The notes: generated by a model from the letters alone, not told the origin. 9,144 nucleotides of DNA from Alectryocaccomicrobium faecavium (GCA_018713425.1 DVOT01000163.1:1-9144), one strand, 5' to 3'; counted from the stretch's first letter, positions 1 to 6,610 are shown. Numbers and translations are program-made.

Positions 1-623
1 GACGCCGCTTCTTCCTCAAAAAAGGAATCGCTCTGTCCCCCATCGTCATTGTCCGCGGGCGCAAGGGTCGCAAAGCTCACGGCCTGCGCATCCGCAGGCG
101 CGCCGTCCAATTTCACCATCCGCACATCGTCAAACCACGCGCGCACGCGGCTTTCCGCGCCATAAAAGCCCACGCGCAGCAAAACCACCACTTCCATCTG
201 GTCCGGCCCCGCCTGACCCGTCAGCGTGAGGTTCACCCATTCGCCATCCGTTTCGCGCGCCGTGTTGGATTTGGAAAAGGTATTGTCTATGGAAATGTTG
301 GCGCCTTCGCCCGCAATATCGTACGCCTCGGCCTTCACCCGGCAAGTAATTTGATAATACGCGCCGGGTTCCACGGGCACCGCCTGGCAAAAGCGCGCAT
401 CGTTGAAATCCAGGTTGTAAATCTGGGCCGCGCCATCCTCGCAGGAAAAATGGGTGATGCCCGCATCCGAAAAATAGGCGTAAGTATACCACCCCACTGG
501 CAACCCGTTTTCCACCTGGGAAAAGTCCCCGTTGACGATCAGGTTATCCTCTTCCGCCGCCGCAACCGAAAAAAGGGACAAAAGCAGCAAAGCGGCCAGC
601 AGACAAAACAATCCTTTACGCAT
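1..623 (-). CDS. Secreted protein with N-terminal carbohydrate-binding-like domain (3' end outside window)
   Basis: The reading frame starts at an ATG with a CGGAG ribosome binding site about 8 bases upstream and stays open for 207 codons to the window edge, so the C-terminus is missing. Residues 1-23 form a signal peptide: MRKG, a leucine-rich hydrophobic core and an AAA cleavage region. Residues 27-172 resemble a galactose-binding-fold carbohydrate module (CBM4/9-like): LIVNGDFSQ near 28-36, GLPVGWYTYAYF near 40-51, NDARFCQAV near 74-82, and a closing WFDDVRMVKLD near 163-173. The domain is followed by an acidic, low-complexity linker (residues 176-207). From memory of clostridial proteins, this N-terminal layout occurs ahead of multi-pass membrane glycosyltransferases of the GT39/PMT type, but that part is not in view. 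It lies 21 bp downstream of the yraN-like gene and is probably co-transcribed with it. Signal peptide and domain class are fairly sure; the full function is not. Confidence 0.8.
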   Translation of the reverse strand, partial: MRKGLFCLLAALLLLSLFSVAAAEEDNLIVNGDFSQVENGLPVGWYTYAYFSDAGITHFSCEDGAAQIYNLDFNDARFCQAVPVEPGAYYQITCRVKAEAYDIAGEGANISIDNTFSKSNTARETDGEWVNLTLTGQAGPDQMEVVVLLRVGFYGAESRVRAWFDDVRMVKLDGAPADAQAVSFATLAPADNDDGGQSDSFFEEEAA

Positions 624-644
624 ACTCTATCTCCGTCTCATTGA

Positions 645-1001
645 TCATGCCATGCCCGTTGCGTCAAACGCGGCGGGGATGTGGTTCACATGCCCGGGCG
701 TGAGTTCCACAACGTCGAATCGAAGGCGCGCGTCCAGCAAATGGTGCATTGCCGCGTAAATCTTGGCGCACTGAATGATCTTGCGGCGCTTGGCGGGCGT
801 AACCGCCTCGGCGGGCCGGCCCAGGCGCGGCGTGCTGCGCCGCTTCACTTCCACAAACACGATGCAACCATCCAGTTCCACAATCAGATCGATCTCACCG
901 GCGCGCGTGCGGAAATTGCGTTCGCGCACCTTGGCTCCGCGCGCGACCAAATACGCTTCCGCGGCGTTCTCCCCGGTGAGTATGCGGTAGTGCTCGCTCA
1001 T
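645..1001 (-). CDS. YraN/UPF0102 family nuclease-fold protein
   Basis: A 118-residue protein of normal length for the UPF0102 (YraN) family. Family landmarks are in order: GENAAEAYL at 10-18, RNFRTRAGEIDLI at 28-40, VFVEVKRRS at 48-56, the GRPAEAVTPAKRRKI segment at 61-75, and RFDVVEL at 94-100. Asp38, Glu51 and Lys53 form the D...ExK core of the PD-(D/E)XK nuclease fold. The family is widespread and resembles Holliday-junction resolvases, but its cellular role is poorly established, so I assign no reaction. The start ATG has a GGAGG 5 bases upstream, and a TATAAT promoter sits about 30 bp further up. It is likely first in a two-gene unit with the secreted protein downstream. No residue of the core motif is missing. 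Confidence 0.93.
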   Translation of the reverse strand: MSEHYRILTGENAAEAYLVARGAKVRERNFRTRAGEIDLIVELDGCIVFVEVKRRSTPRLGRPAEAVTPAKRRKIIQCAKIYAAMHHLLDARLRFDVVELTPGHVNHIPAAFDATGMA

Positions 1002-1030
1002 ATATGCCTCCGAACCAAAGCAGTGCTCCC

Positions 1031-1059
1031 ATTATAACACGCTTCCCCGCGCCCTGCAA
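1031..1059 (-). promoter_or_regulatory. Promoter for the yraN-like gene
   Basis: On the minus strand the -35 is TTGCAG (1054-1059), followed by a 17-bp spacer and a perfect TATAAT -10 (1031-1036). It lies about 30 bp upstream of the yraN-like start codon. Only the TTG of the -35 fits consensus well, but the -10 and spacing are ideal. No convincing terminator separates it from the merR gene, so read-through from merR is also possible. Confidence 0.65.
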
Positions 1060-1119
1060 TGGACGAACCGTAAATAAACCAAAGCAAAACGCCCCCATTC
1101 TACGCTCCCAGGGAAAACG

Positions 1120-1902
1120 CTATGGCCCGATATAGACTTGCACCTGGTATTTCCACTGCAACACGCCGGAAACGAGCACCATCGCCACGCAAAATTCCGG
1201 CTGCGCGCCCCACTGCGTCTTTGCCATGTGCAAAAGGCGTTCCATTGTGCCGTCCCGATCTTGCGCTGCGCAATCCGCGCACAGGTATTTGCCCGCGGGC
1301 AAAATTTCTATCGCGTCCACCGGCACATAGCGCTTGCACAGGGCGAACATCCTGGCAACGCCCCGCTTGAACAGGATGCCCGCCGCGTCTTCCAATTGAA
1401 ATTGCTCCCGCAAGGGCGCTTCCAGCATGGCATAAAAATGGCGCAAATAGCCCCACAAATTGTCGAGCGCGGGCGATTCCAAAGAGTCCGATAGCAAAAT
1501 CGCGCGTTCCGGAATCGTCCTGACCGTCAGTTGCCCGGCGCTTTCCTGCCCGCGCAATTTTTCCTCATAGTCTGCCTTGGCCAAGCGAATCTTTTCTTTT
1601 GCTCGCTGTAGCGCCGCGATCTTTTCCTCCGCCTTTCGCTCCGCTTCTTCCAGGAAAGCGACCACCGCGTTCAAATCGTCCTCCCGCAAAATTTCCTGGA
1701 TCTTTTTGAGCGGCAAATCCATTTGCTGCAGCGCGCGCACCGTGTGGAGGCGCACGATGTCATCCTGGGTATAGTAGCGGTACCCCGTTTCGCTCTCTCT
1801 TTTGGAAGGATGCACCAGGCCAATGCGGTCGTAATGCCGCAGCGTTTCTGCCGTCGCATGAGCCTCTTTCGCCGCTTCTCCAATTGTAAAATATTTTTCC
1901 AA
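1120..1902 (-). CDS. MerR-family transcriptional regulator with C-terminal effector-binding domain
   Basis: A 260-residue protein if translation begins at TTG (1900-1902). That codon follows an AAGGGAGG ribosome binding site by 8 bases and places the conserved YFTIGEAAKEA at residues 4-14, where MerR proteins start. An in-frame ATG far upstream (2088) would run through the promoters and into the divergent gene, so I reject it. Residues 4-72 are the winged-helix DNA-binding domain: TAETLRHYDRIGLV at 17-30, GYRYYTQDDIVRL at 40-52, and a LPLKKIQEIL helix at 63-72. Residues 76-118 are a charged dimerisation coiled coil. Residues 124-260 look like a GyrI/BmrR-type small-molecule pocket (RTIPERAILLSD at 128-139, IEILPAGKYL at 198-207, and a WKYQVQVYI ending). 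The ligand cannot be read from sequence. Such proteins usually sense organic compounds and activate a promoter with an overlong spacer. The matching promoter faces away from it, at 1917-1947. The five cysteines do not form a clear metal-binding motif. Confidence 0.9.
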   Translation of the reverse strand: MEKYFTIGEAAKEAHATAETLRHYDRIGLVHPSKRESETGYRYYTQDDIVRLHTVRALQQMDLPLKKIQEILREDDLNAVVAFLEEAERKAEEKIAALQRAKEKIRLAKADYEEKLRGQESAGQLTVRTIPERAILLSDSLESPALDNLWGYLRHFYAMLEAPLREQFQLEDAAGILFKRGVARMFALCKRYVPVDAIEILPAGKYLCADCAAQDRDGTMERLLHMAKTQWGAQPEFCVAMVLVSGVLQWKYQVQVYIGP

Positions 1903-1916
1903 GGCCGTTCCCTCCC

Positions 1917-1947
1917 TTGACCTTTGTGTAACACAAGGGCTTATACT
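1917..1947 (+). promoter_or_regulatory. MerR-type promoter with 19-bp spacer driving the lipoprotein gene
   Basis: The -35 is TTGACC (1917-1922) and the -10 is TATACT (1942-1947), separated by 19 bp. Known MerR-regulated promoters have this 19-20 bp spacing, which is poor for RNA polymerase until the regulator twists the DNA. A dyad lies between the two hexamers. The adjacent divergent merR gene makes autonomous local regulation of the gene starting at 2009 the natural reading. Confidence 0.78.
1921..1939. promoter_or_regulatory. MerR operator dyad
   Basis: TTGTGT-A-ACACAA (1924-1936) is a perfect 6-bp dyad around a central A at 1930. It extends outward to CCT/GGG with one mismatch, and it sits almost wholly inside the 19-bp spacer of the plus-strand promoter. 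It also lies just downstream of the merR minus-strand -10, so the bound regulator could repress its own transcription. Binding itself is inferred. Confidence 0.75.
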
Positions 1948-1949
1948 CC

Positions 1950-1978
1950 ATTTTAGCACAGCGCACCCCGCTATGCAA
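1950..1978 (-). promoter_or_regulatory. Promoter for the merR gene
   Basis: On the minus strand TTGCAT (1973-1978), a 17-bp spacer and TAAAAT (1950-1955) make a good housekeeping promoter. The predicted transcript start falls next to or inside the operator dyad. The two divergent promoters are only 2 bp apart at their -10 boxes (1947 versus 1950), so they probably compete or are co-regulated. Confidence 0.7.
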
Positions 1979-2008
1979 TCCATCCTTTTATGAAACGGAG
2001 GAAACCCT

Positions 2009-2674
2009 ATGAAAAAAATTGGTTCTTGCGCCTTGCTTTGCGCCCTTCTCCTCTCGCTCCTGAGCGGCTGCGCGGCGGAAACGTTCACCGAAGAACACTA
2101 CGCCGCAGATCCCGCGCAAATCTCGCAAATTCAGCTCGACCTGCGCGACCGGCAAGTGGAAGTAATCGCCTCCACGGACGGGCAGATTCACCTACGCTAT
2201 TCTCAAAGCGATAGCGAGTTTTACCGCATCGCAGAAAAAGACGGGGTTTTGACCATGACCAGCGAAAGCAACCGGAAGTGGTACCAGTATTTCGGTTGGA
2301 AAACGAACGAAACCCATCGCATCGTGGTACTGGAGCTTCCGCCAGAAGCGCTTGGCTCGCTCGCCATCTCCACCACAAACGAAGACATCCGCGTATCCAC
2401 CCTATCCGTATCCGATGGCATAAGCCTATCCGCCAACGGAGGGAACATCGCCTTTGATGGACTGCGCGCGGAAGGCGCAATTTCCCTCGCTGTGAAAAAC
2501 GGCGATATCCAGGGCACAATTCTGGGAAGCTACGAGGAGTATTCCATCGAATGCGCCATCAAAAAGGGCGAAAGCAACCTCGCCTCCAACCCAAACGACA
2601 CCGGAAAACCCCTAACCATATCCGCCAACAACGGCGATGTAGCCATCCAGTTCCAGCCGTCCACACAGCCATAA
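2009..2674 (+). CDS. DUF4097-like beta-repeat lipoprotein
   Basis: A 221-residue protein with a lipoprotein signal: MKK, a hydrophobic core and the lipobox L18-S19-G20-C21. It should be anchored to the outer face of the membrane through Cys21. The mature part (about 37-215) is made of short repeated beta-strand units of the DUF4097 kind: ISQIQLDLRDRQVEVIAS, then LSANGGNIAFDGLRAEGAISLAVKN, and later LTISANNGDVAIQF. The recurring N-G-[GD]-[ND]-[IV] turns are typical of this stacked beta fold. The molecular role of DUF4097 proteins is not established. GGAGG lies 7 bases before the ATG. It is the only gene after the MerR-type promoter and is followed by a hairpin, so it is a single-gene output of the neighbouring regulator. 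That is unusual, since MerR targets are more often pumps or enzymes. Confidence 0.85.
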   Translation: MKKIGSCALLCALLLSLLSGCAAETFTEEHYAADPAQISQIQLDLRDRQVEVIASTDGQIHLRYSQSDSEFYRIAEKDGVLTMTSESNRKWYQYFGWKTNETHRIVVLELPPEALGSLAISTTNEDIRVSTLSVSDGISLSANGGNIAFDGLRAEGAISLAVKNGDIQGTILGSYEEYSIECAIKKGESNLASNPNDTGKPLTISANNGDVAIQFQPSTQP

Positions 2675-2690
2675 TATCCATACCCAAAAT

Positions 2691-2721
2691 GCCCGCCCAT
2701 TCCATTCCAGAACGGGCGGGC
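2691..2721. terminator. Hairpin between convergent genes, probable bidirectional terminator
   Basis: GCCCGCCC (2691-2698) pairs with GGGCGGGC (2714-2721). One A/C mismatch and a further TTC/GAA helix follow, closing a 7-base loop. A short T run follows on both strands: GTTT on plus and ATTTT on minus. It sits between the ends of the lipoprotein gene (2674) and the nitroreductase gene (2763). The stem is strong and the U tracts are weak. Confidence 0.65.
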
Positions 2722-2762
2722 GTTTCAAAGCGGGCAACGTTGCCAATGAAAGGAGCGGCGCT

Positions 2763-3275
2763 TTAGCGGTACTGCACGGTTTCGGCAAGCGGCTTGCGCT
2801 GGCTATGCGTTGCTAAGGGCTTTGCCCCTTCGGCTGCATATCCCAAATCCAGCAGCATCAACACTTCTTCATTTTCCGGCAGGGCAAATTCCTTTGCCAC
2901 CGCTTCTGGATCGAAAAAATTGAGCCAGCAGCTTTCCACACCGGCGGCTTTTGCGGCCAGCATCATGTGTGTGGCCACGATAGCGGCGTCTTCCACACCG
3001 GAATCCCGCTTTCCGCCAGGATAAACGAACACATTGTTTTTGTCAAAGGCGACGATCAGCACCGTGGGCGCGCCATAGCGGCAGGGCGTCACCGCGTCGA
3101 TCTTGGCCAATCCCTGCGCCGATTGCACCACGTAAATTTTCTGTTCCTGCAAGTTCTTCGCCGTAGGCGCCAGGCGTCCAGCTTCTAAAATCGCATTGAG
3201 CTGGGCCGCGTCCACCTGTCGCCCGTCAAATTTCTTGCAGGAATAGCGATTCTTGACCACATCAAAAAATTCCAT
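2763..3275 (-). CDS. Small nitroreductase-family flavoprotein
   Basis: A 170-residue protein of the short FMN-dependent nitroreductase type, which transfers electrons from NAD(P)H to nitro, quinone or flavin substrates in the cytoplasm. The N-terminal flavin-phosphate segment NRYSCKKFDGRQV is at 9-21, LAPTAKNLQEQKIYVV at 35-50 (variant of the usual APSAxNxQ), DAAIVATHMMLAAKAAGVESCWL at 96-118, LLDLGYAAEG at 141-150, and the RKPLAETVQY tail at 160-169. The start ATG follows AAGGAGGAG by 6 bases. It lies 74 bp after the ABC transporter gene on the same strand, with a hairpin between them, so co-transcription is possible but may be attenuated. The natural substrate cannot be inferred. Confidence 0.93.
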   Translation of the reverse strand: MEFFDVVKNRYSCKKFDGRQVDAAQLNAILEAGRLAPTAKNLQEQKIYVVQSAQGLAKIDAVTPCRYGAPTVLIVAFDKNNVFVYPGGKRDSGVEDAAIVATHMMLAAKAAGVESCWLNFFDPEAVAKEFALPENEEVLMLLDLGYAAEGAKPLATHSQRKPLAETVQYR

Positions 3276-3305
3276 GCACTTCTCCTCCTTATCCCTCTTT
3301 TTCGT

Positions 3306-3339
3306 GCCGCTCTTGCGTTCTCGAGCGCCTAAGAGCGGC
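3306..3339. repeat. Inverted repeat between ABC transporter and nitroreductase genes
   Basis: GCCGCTCTT (3306-3314) and AAGAGCGGC (3331-3339) form a perfect 9-bp stem around a 16-base loop containing the palindrome CTCGAG. Neither strand has a T run after it, so it is not a standard intrinsic terminator. It may be an RNA-stability or partial-attenuation element in the transcript, or a protein-binding dyad. Confidence 0.6.
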
Positions 3340-3349
3340 CAATCCTTCT

Positions 3350-5071
3350 CTATCCTTCCAGTGCGTTGACCATCTTTTCATATGCGCCGCCGCGCCGGAG
3401 CAATTCTTCGTGCGTACCGCGCTCGACCACGCGGCCTTCTTCCAGCACCAAAATCTGATCCGCGCGCTGAATGGTGGTGAGCCGGTGCGCGATGACGATC
3501 ATGGTGCGCGTACCAGCCAATCCTTCTATGGCGCGCTGGATTTCCCGCTCGGTGCGGTTGTCCACCGCCGAAGTCGCCTCGTCGAGCACCAGGATGGGCG
3601 CGTCGCGCAAAATGGCGCGCGCAATGGCCAGCCGCTGCTTCTGCCCGCCGGAAAGGCGCGTGCCACGCTCGCCGACCACGGTGTCGTATCCCTCGGGCAT
3701 GGCCATAATGAATTCATCCGCGCAGGCGGCCTTGGCCGCGGCGACGATTTCTTCGCGCGAGGCGCGGTTCACGCCATAAGCGATGTTCTCCGCAATGGTG
3801 CCATTGAAGAGGAACACATCCTGCAACACCAGCGACATCTGCTTGCGCAGAGAGGAAAGCGTCACATCGCGCACATCGTATCCACCGATGGTGATCGCGC
3901 CCTTTTCCACGTCATAAAACCGCTCCATCAGCGAAACGATGGTGGTCTTGCCCACGCCCGTGGGGCCGACCAGCGCGATCATTTCGCCGGGCCGGGCCTG
4001 AAAGCTCACATCGTCGAGCACCGGCTCGCGCGGGTCATAAGCGAAGCTCACATGGCGAAATTCCACGCTGCCATCCGTGCGGCCGATTTCGATCGCGCCG
4101 GGCTTTTCCACGATCTCGCTCTGCGCGTCGAGAATTTCGAACACGCGCACCGCGCCCGCGAACGAAACCTGCACATCCTCCACCAGGCGCGCGAGCGTGG
4201 TCAGCGGCTGATAAAACAGCGAAAGATACATCAAAAAGCCTACGACTTCGCTGATGTCCATGGCGCCGCCCATGGCCATGTAGCCGCCCAGGCCCACGAC
4301 CACGACCGTGCCCAGCGAGGTCAAAAATTCCACGGAAGGGTGGAACAGGCCATTGGCCTTGTTCGCGCGGATGTTGACCTGCGCATATTTGCGGCGGTAG
4401 GCGTCCAACTTATCGTGCTCCCAGCCCTCCTTGCCGAAGGCCTGGATTTCTTTCATACCGGAAAGGTTATCTTGCAACGCGCCGTTGATCTCGCCCAGCA
4501 CCACTTGGTTGATGCGGAACAGCGGCGCGACTTTGCGCGAAAACCGCGTGGACACAAACAAGATCAGCGGCACGGGCAAAAGCGTGAGCAGCGCGAGCAG
4601 TGGATTGATCACAAACAGCATCACCGTCACGCCCAGCACCACCAGCAGCGAGCTGACCAAATCCGGCAGCGCGTGCGCCACCAGCATTTCGATCTGGCGC
4701 GTGTCGTTCACCATGCGGCTCATCAATTCGCCGGTCTGCTTGTCGCTGAAATAGCGCTGCGAAAGCGTTTGCAGCTTATCATAGATTTGAAAGGTCAAAT
4801 CCGCCACAAAGCTCCACGCGCCCAAGTGGCTCAAATACATCGCGCCAAAGCGGCACACCATGCGCAGCGCGTACGCGCCCACCAAAATCAAACACAGCGT
4901 GGCCAGTTCGCCCACCGTGGCCGCGTTGCTCTCTAGCAGCGCCGTGAGCTTTTGCACAATCCCCGGCGTCACCAGCCCCATCGCCGCCGCGCCAATCAGT
5001 GCCAGCGCCGCCACGATCAAAACGCCCCAGTGTTCCCGCGCCATCTTGATCAGCCGCCAAGCCATTTTCAT
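3350..5071 (-). CDS. ABC exporter half-transporter (fused membrane and ATPase domains)
   Basis: A 573-residue type IV (MsbA/LmrA-like) exporter subunit in the cytoplasmic membrane. The start chosen is ATG 5071 (MKMAWRLIKM), which follows a GGAGGGG ribosome binding site by 5 bases. The frame is open upstream, but a start there would run through the promoter. The transmembrane domain occupies about 1-320, with hydrophobic spans near 15-35, 56-78, 137-155, 157-175, 247-268 and 276-293. The nucleotide-binding domain (335-573) is intact: Walker A GPTGVGKT 369-376, Q-loop Gln417, signature LSGGQ 473-477, Walker B ILVLDE 493-498 with catalytic Glu498, and switch His529. All catalytic residues are present and no partner half-transporter is in view, so it is either a homodimer or pairs with a product encoded elsewhere. 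The substrate is not readable. The family includes drug and lipid exporters. Confidence 0.96.
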   Translation of the reverse strand: MKMAWRLIKMAREHWGVLIVAALALIGAAAMGLVTPGIVQKLTALLESNAATVGELATLCLILVGAYALRMVCRFGAMYLSHLGAWSFVADLTFQIYDKLQTLSQRYFSDKQTGELMSRMVNDTRQIEMLVAHALPDLVSSLLVVLGVTVMLFVINPLLALLTLLPVPLILFVSTRFSRKVAPLFRINQVVLGEINGALQDNLSGMKEIQAFGKEGWEHDKLDAYRRKYAQVNIRANKANGLFHPSVEFLTSLGTVVVVGLGGYMAMGGAMDISEVVGFLMYLSLFYQPLTTLARLVEDVQVSFAGAVRVFEILDAQSEIVEKPGAIEIGRTDGSVEFRHVSFAYDPREPVLDDVSFQARPGEMIALVGPTGVGKTTIVSLMERFYDVEKGAITIGGYDVRDVTLSSLRKQMSLVLQDVFLFNGTIAENIAYGVNRASREEIVAAAKAACADEFIMAMPEGYDTVVGERGTRLSGGQKQRLAIARAILRDAPILVLDEATSAVDNRTEREIQRAIEGLAGTRTMIVIAHRLTTIQRADQILVLEEGRVVERGTHEELLRRGGAYEKMVNALEG

Positions 5072-5098
5072 CGCTACCCCTCCCCCATAAACGCCTAT

Positions 5099-5127
5099 AT
5101 TATACGAACAAATCCGCGTTTTGGCAA
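5099..5127 (-). promoter_or_regulatory. Promoter for the ABC transporter gene
   Basis: On the minus strand TTGCCA (5122-5127), a 17-bp spacer and a perfect TATAAT (5099-5104) precede the ribosome binding site and start codon by a short leader of roughly 20 bases. It is a strong housekeeping promoter with no obvious operator. Confidence 0.78.
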
Positions 5128-5211
5128 GAAAAAAAGCGGCGTTTTGCGGGCATTTTCTGCGGATTCTCACGAAACCGCGCGCACCACTTTTTGTAAAATT
5201 CTGTCTCAAGC

Positions 5212-5241
5212 TTGCATAGCAATCCTTGCGCGCGCTATAAT
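5212..5241 (+). promoter_or_regulatory. Promoter for the DUF4143 ATPase gene
   Basis: TTGCAT (5212-5217), an 18-bp spacer and a perfect TATAAT (5236-5241) lie about 46 bp before the ATPase start codon. Its direction is divergent from the ABC transporter promoter, about 85 bp away. I see no clear dyad between the two. Confidence 0.72.
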
Positions 5242-5287
5242 ATTGGCAAATATAGAATGTAAATCCAAATTGGCCATGAGGTGCGTT

Positions 5288-6547
5288 ATGAACTATATCC
5301 AGCGCAGCATTGAAACCCGCCTGTTGCAGGCGATGAAGGCCTATAAAGCGGTGCTCGTGACCGGCCCCCGGCAGGCCGGCAAGTCCACGCTGCTCAAGCA
5401 GCTCTTTCCCGCGCGCAAATATGTATCGCTGGACGATCCATTCCTGGAAGAGCAAGCCAACCAAAACGGTTCCACGTTCATGATGCTCAACCAGCCGCCC
5501 ATTACCATTGACGAAGCGCAGCGCGCGCCCATGCTATTTCGCTACATCAAAATGCGGTGCGATGAATCGGAAGAAAAAGGCTTGTTTTGCCTATCGGGTT
5601 CTCAGCAGTTCCGGCTGATGAAAAACGTATCGGAAACGCTTGCCGGGCGCGTCAGCATTCTGGAGCTTCCCGGCTTGTCTTTACGGGAATTGCAAGGCGA
5701 TCCTTGCGCTTTGCCTTTTCTGCCTACGATGGAATATCTGCTGGAACGGCAAAAAACGGTCAAAACGCCCAAAAATCTCTGGCAAATCATCCATCGCGGT
5801 TCTTATCCCGCTTTGCAGGATCCGGAGCTGGAGTGGGCCGCTTTTTACGCCGATTATGTGCGCACTTACATTGAGCGCGATGTGCGGGAACTTTCCGCCG
5901 TTCACGATCTGGACGCTTTCCGCCGCTTTATGGTGGCCGCAGCCGCCCGCACCGGGTCTGTGCTCAATTGCTCCAACATTGCATCCGAAGTGGGCAAAGA
6001 CCTGGCCACGATCAAAAATTGGCTATCCATCCTGGAAGCCTCGGGCATCGTTTATCTGCTGGAGCCTTACGCTTCAACCGCGCTCAAGCGCGCCATTCGC
6101 GCGCCAAAACTGTATTTTCGCGATACTGGCCTGGTCTGTTATCTCACCCGCTGGCTTACGGACGAAACGCTGGCTTACGGCGCGATGAATGGGCCCATCT
6201 TTGAAACGTTCGTCATCTCCGAAATCCTCAAATCCTTTTCCAACGCCGGCCTGGACTATCGTTACTTCGCCTCCTATTATCGCGGCAAGGACAAAATCCA
6301 GCGGCAGAAGGATGGAGAAAGCATGGAAATCGACGGCGAAATCGACCTCATCCTGGAAGAAAACGGCGTACTCTATCCCATAGAGATCAAAACGGCCTCT
6401 CGCGCCTCCGCGGATATGAGCGCCGCTTTTCAGGTGCTAAACAAAATTCCCGAGAAGCAACGCGGCATGGGCGCAGTCGTGTGCCTGTGTCCGCAACCAG
6501 GACAATTGCGAGAAAATGTGCTGCAAATTCCCGCCTGGTACATTTAA
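5288..6547 (+). CDS. AAA-type ATPase with C-terminal DUF4143 domain
   Basis: A 419-residue protein, normal for this family (about 400). The start is ATG 5288, with GAGGTG 4 bases upstream. Another in-frame ATG at 5276 overlaps that site and is unlikely. The N-terminal ATPase has Walker A GPRQAGKST (26-34), LDDP (48-51), Walker B-like TIDEAQRAP (73-81) and a sensor-like LSGSQQF (102-108). The family landmark RGSYPAL is at 170-176, then YVRTYIERDVREL (190-202), a helix-turn-helix-like stretch near 228-252, and KLYFRDTGLVCYL (274-286). The C-terminal EIDLILEENGVLYPIEIK (351-368) carries Asp353, Glu366 and Lys368, a restriction-nuclease-fold signature. These proteins are common in gut bacteria and their function is unproven; toxin or mobile-element links are speculation. 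It has its own promoter and a terminator-like hairpin, so it is monocistronic. Confidence 0.94.
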   Translation: MNYIQRSIETRLLQAMKAYKAVLVTGPRQAGKSTLLKQLFPARKYVSLDDPFLEEQANQNGSTFMMLNQPPITIDEAQRAPMLFRYIKMRCDESEEKGLFCLSGSQQFRLMKNVSETLAGRVSILELPGLSLRELQGDPCALPFLPTMEYLLERQKTVKTPKNLWQIIHRGSYPALQDPELEWAAFYADYVRTYIERDVRELSAVHDLDAFRRFMVAAAARTGSVLNCSNIASEVGKDLATIKNWLSILEASGIVYLLEPYASTALKRAIRAPKLYFRDTGLVCYLTRWLTDETLAYGAMNGPIFETFVISEILKSFSNAGLDYRYFASYYRGKDKIQRQKDGESMEIDGEIDLILEENGVLYPIEIKTASRASADMSAAFQVLNKIPEKQRGMGAVVCLCPQPGQLRENVLQIPAWYI

Positions 6548-6566
6548 GCCAGGCAAAGCGCATGCG

Positions 6567-6610
6567 CGCCCATGCAACAAAGGGCACGAGCAACGATTGC
6601 GGGCGTTTTT
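6567..6610 (+). terminator. Probable intrinsic terminator of the ATPase gene
   Basis: CGCCC (6567-6571) pairs with GGGCG (6601-6605). After a 2-base bulge, GCAA (6574-6577) pairs with TTGC (6597-6600) around a 19-base loop. TTTTT (6606-6610) follows at once. The stem is modest, but its place 20 bp after the stop codon and ahead of the next promoter fits. Confidence 0.5.

Noticed and set aside
1060..1119. Terminator after the merR gene
   Set aside because: Only a trivial CCC/GGG pairing is present, with no adequate stem and U tract.
1903..2088. N-terminal extension of the MerR protein to the ATG at 2088
   Set aside because: It would cross the promoters and operator and overlap the start of the divergent lipoprotein gene. 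The TTG with a strong ribosome binding site fits the family start.
3410..4936. Plus-strand open frame of 508 codons opposite the ABC transporter
   Set aside because: It lies wholly antisense to a canonical exporter with intact motifs. Its product is rich in His, Arg, Gln and Ala, as expected from reading GC-rich codons backwards, and it has no recognisable domain.
4952..5287. N-terminal extension of the DUF4143 ATPase upstream of 5288
   Set aside because: The added residues are antisense to the ABC transporter start and cross both divergent promoters. The ribosome binding site and family alignment favour 5288.
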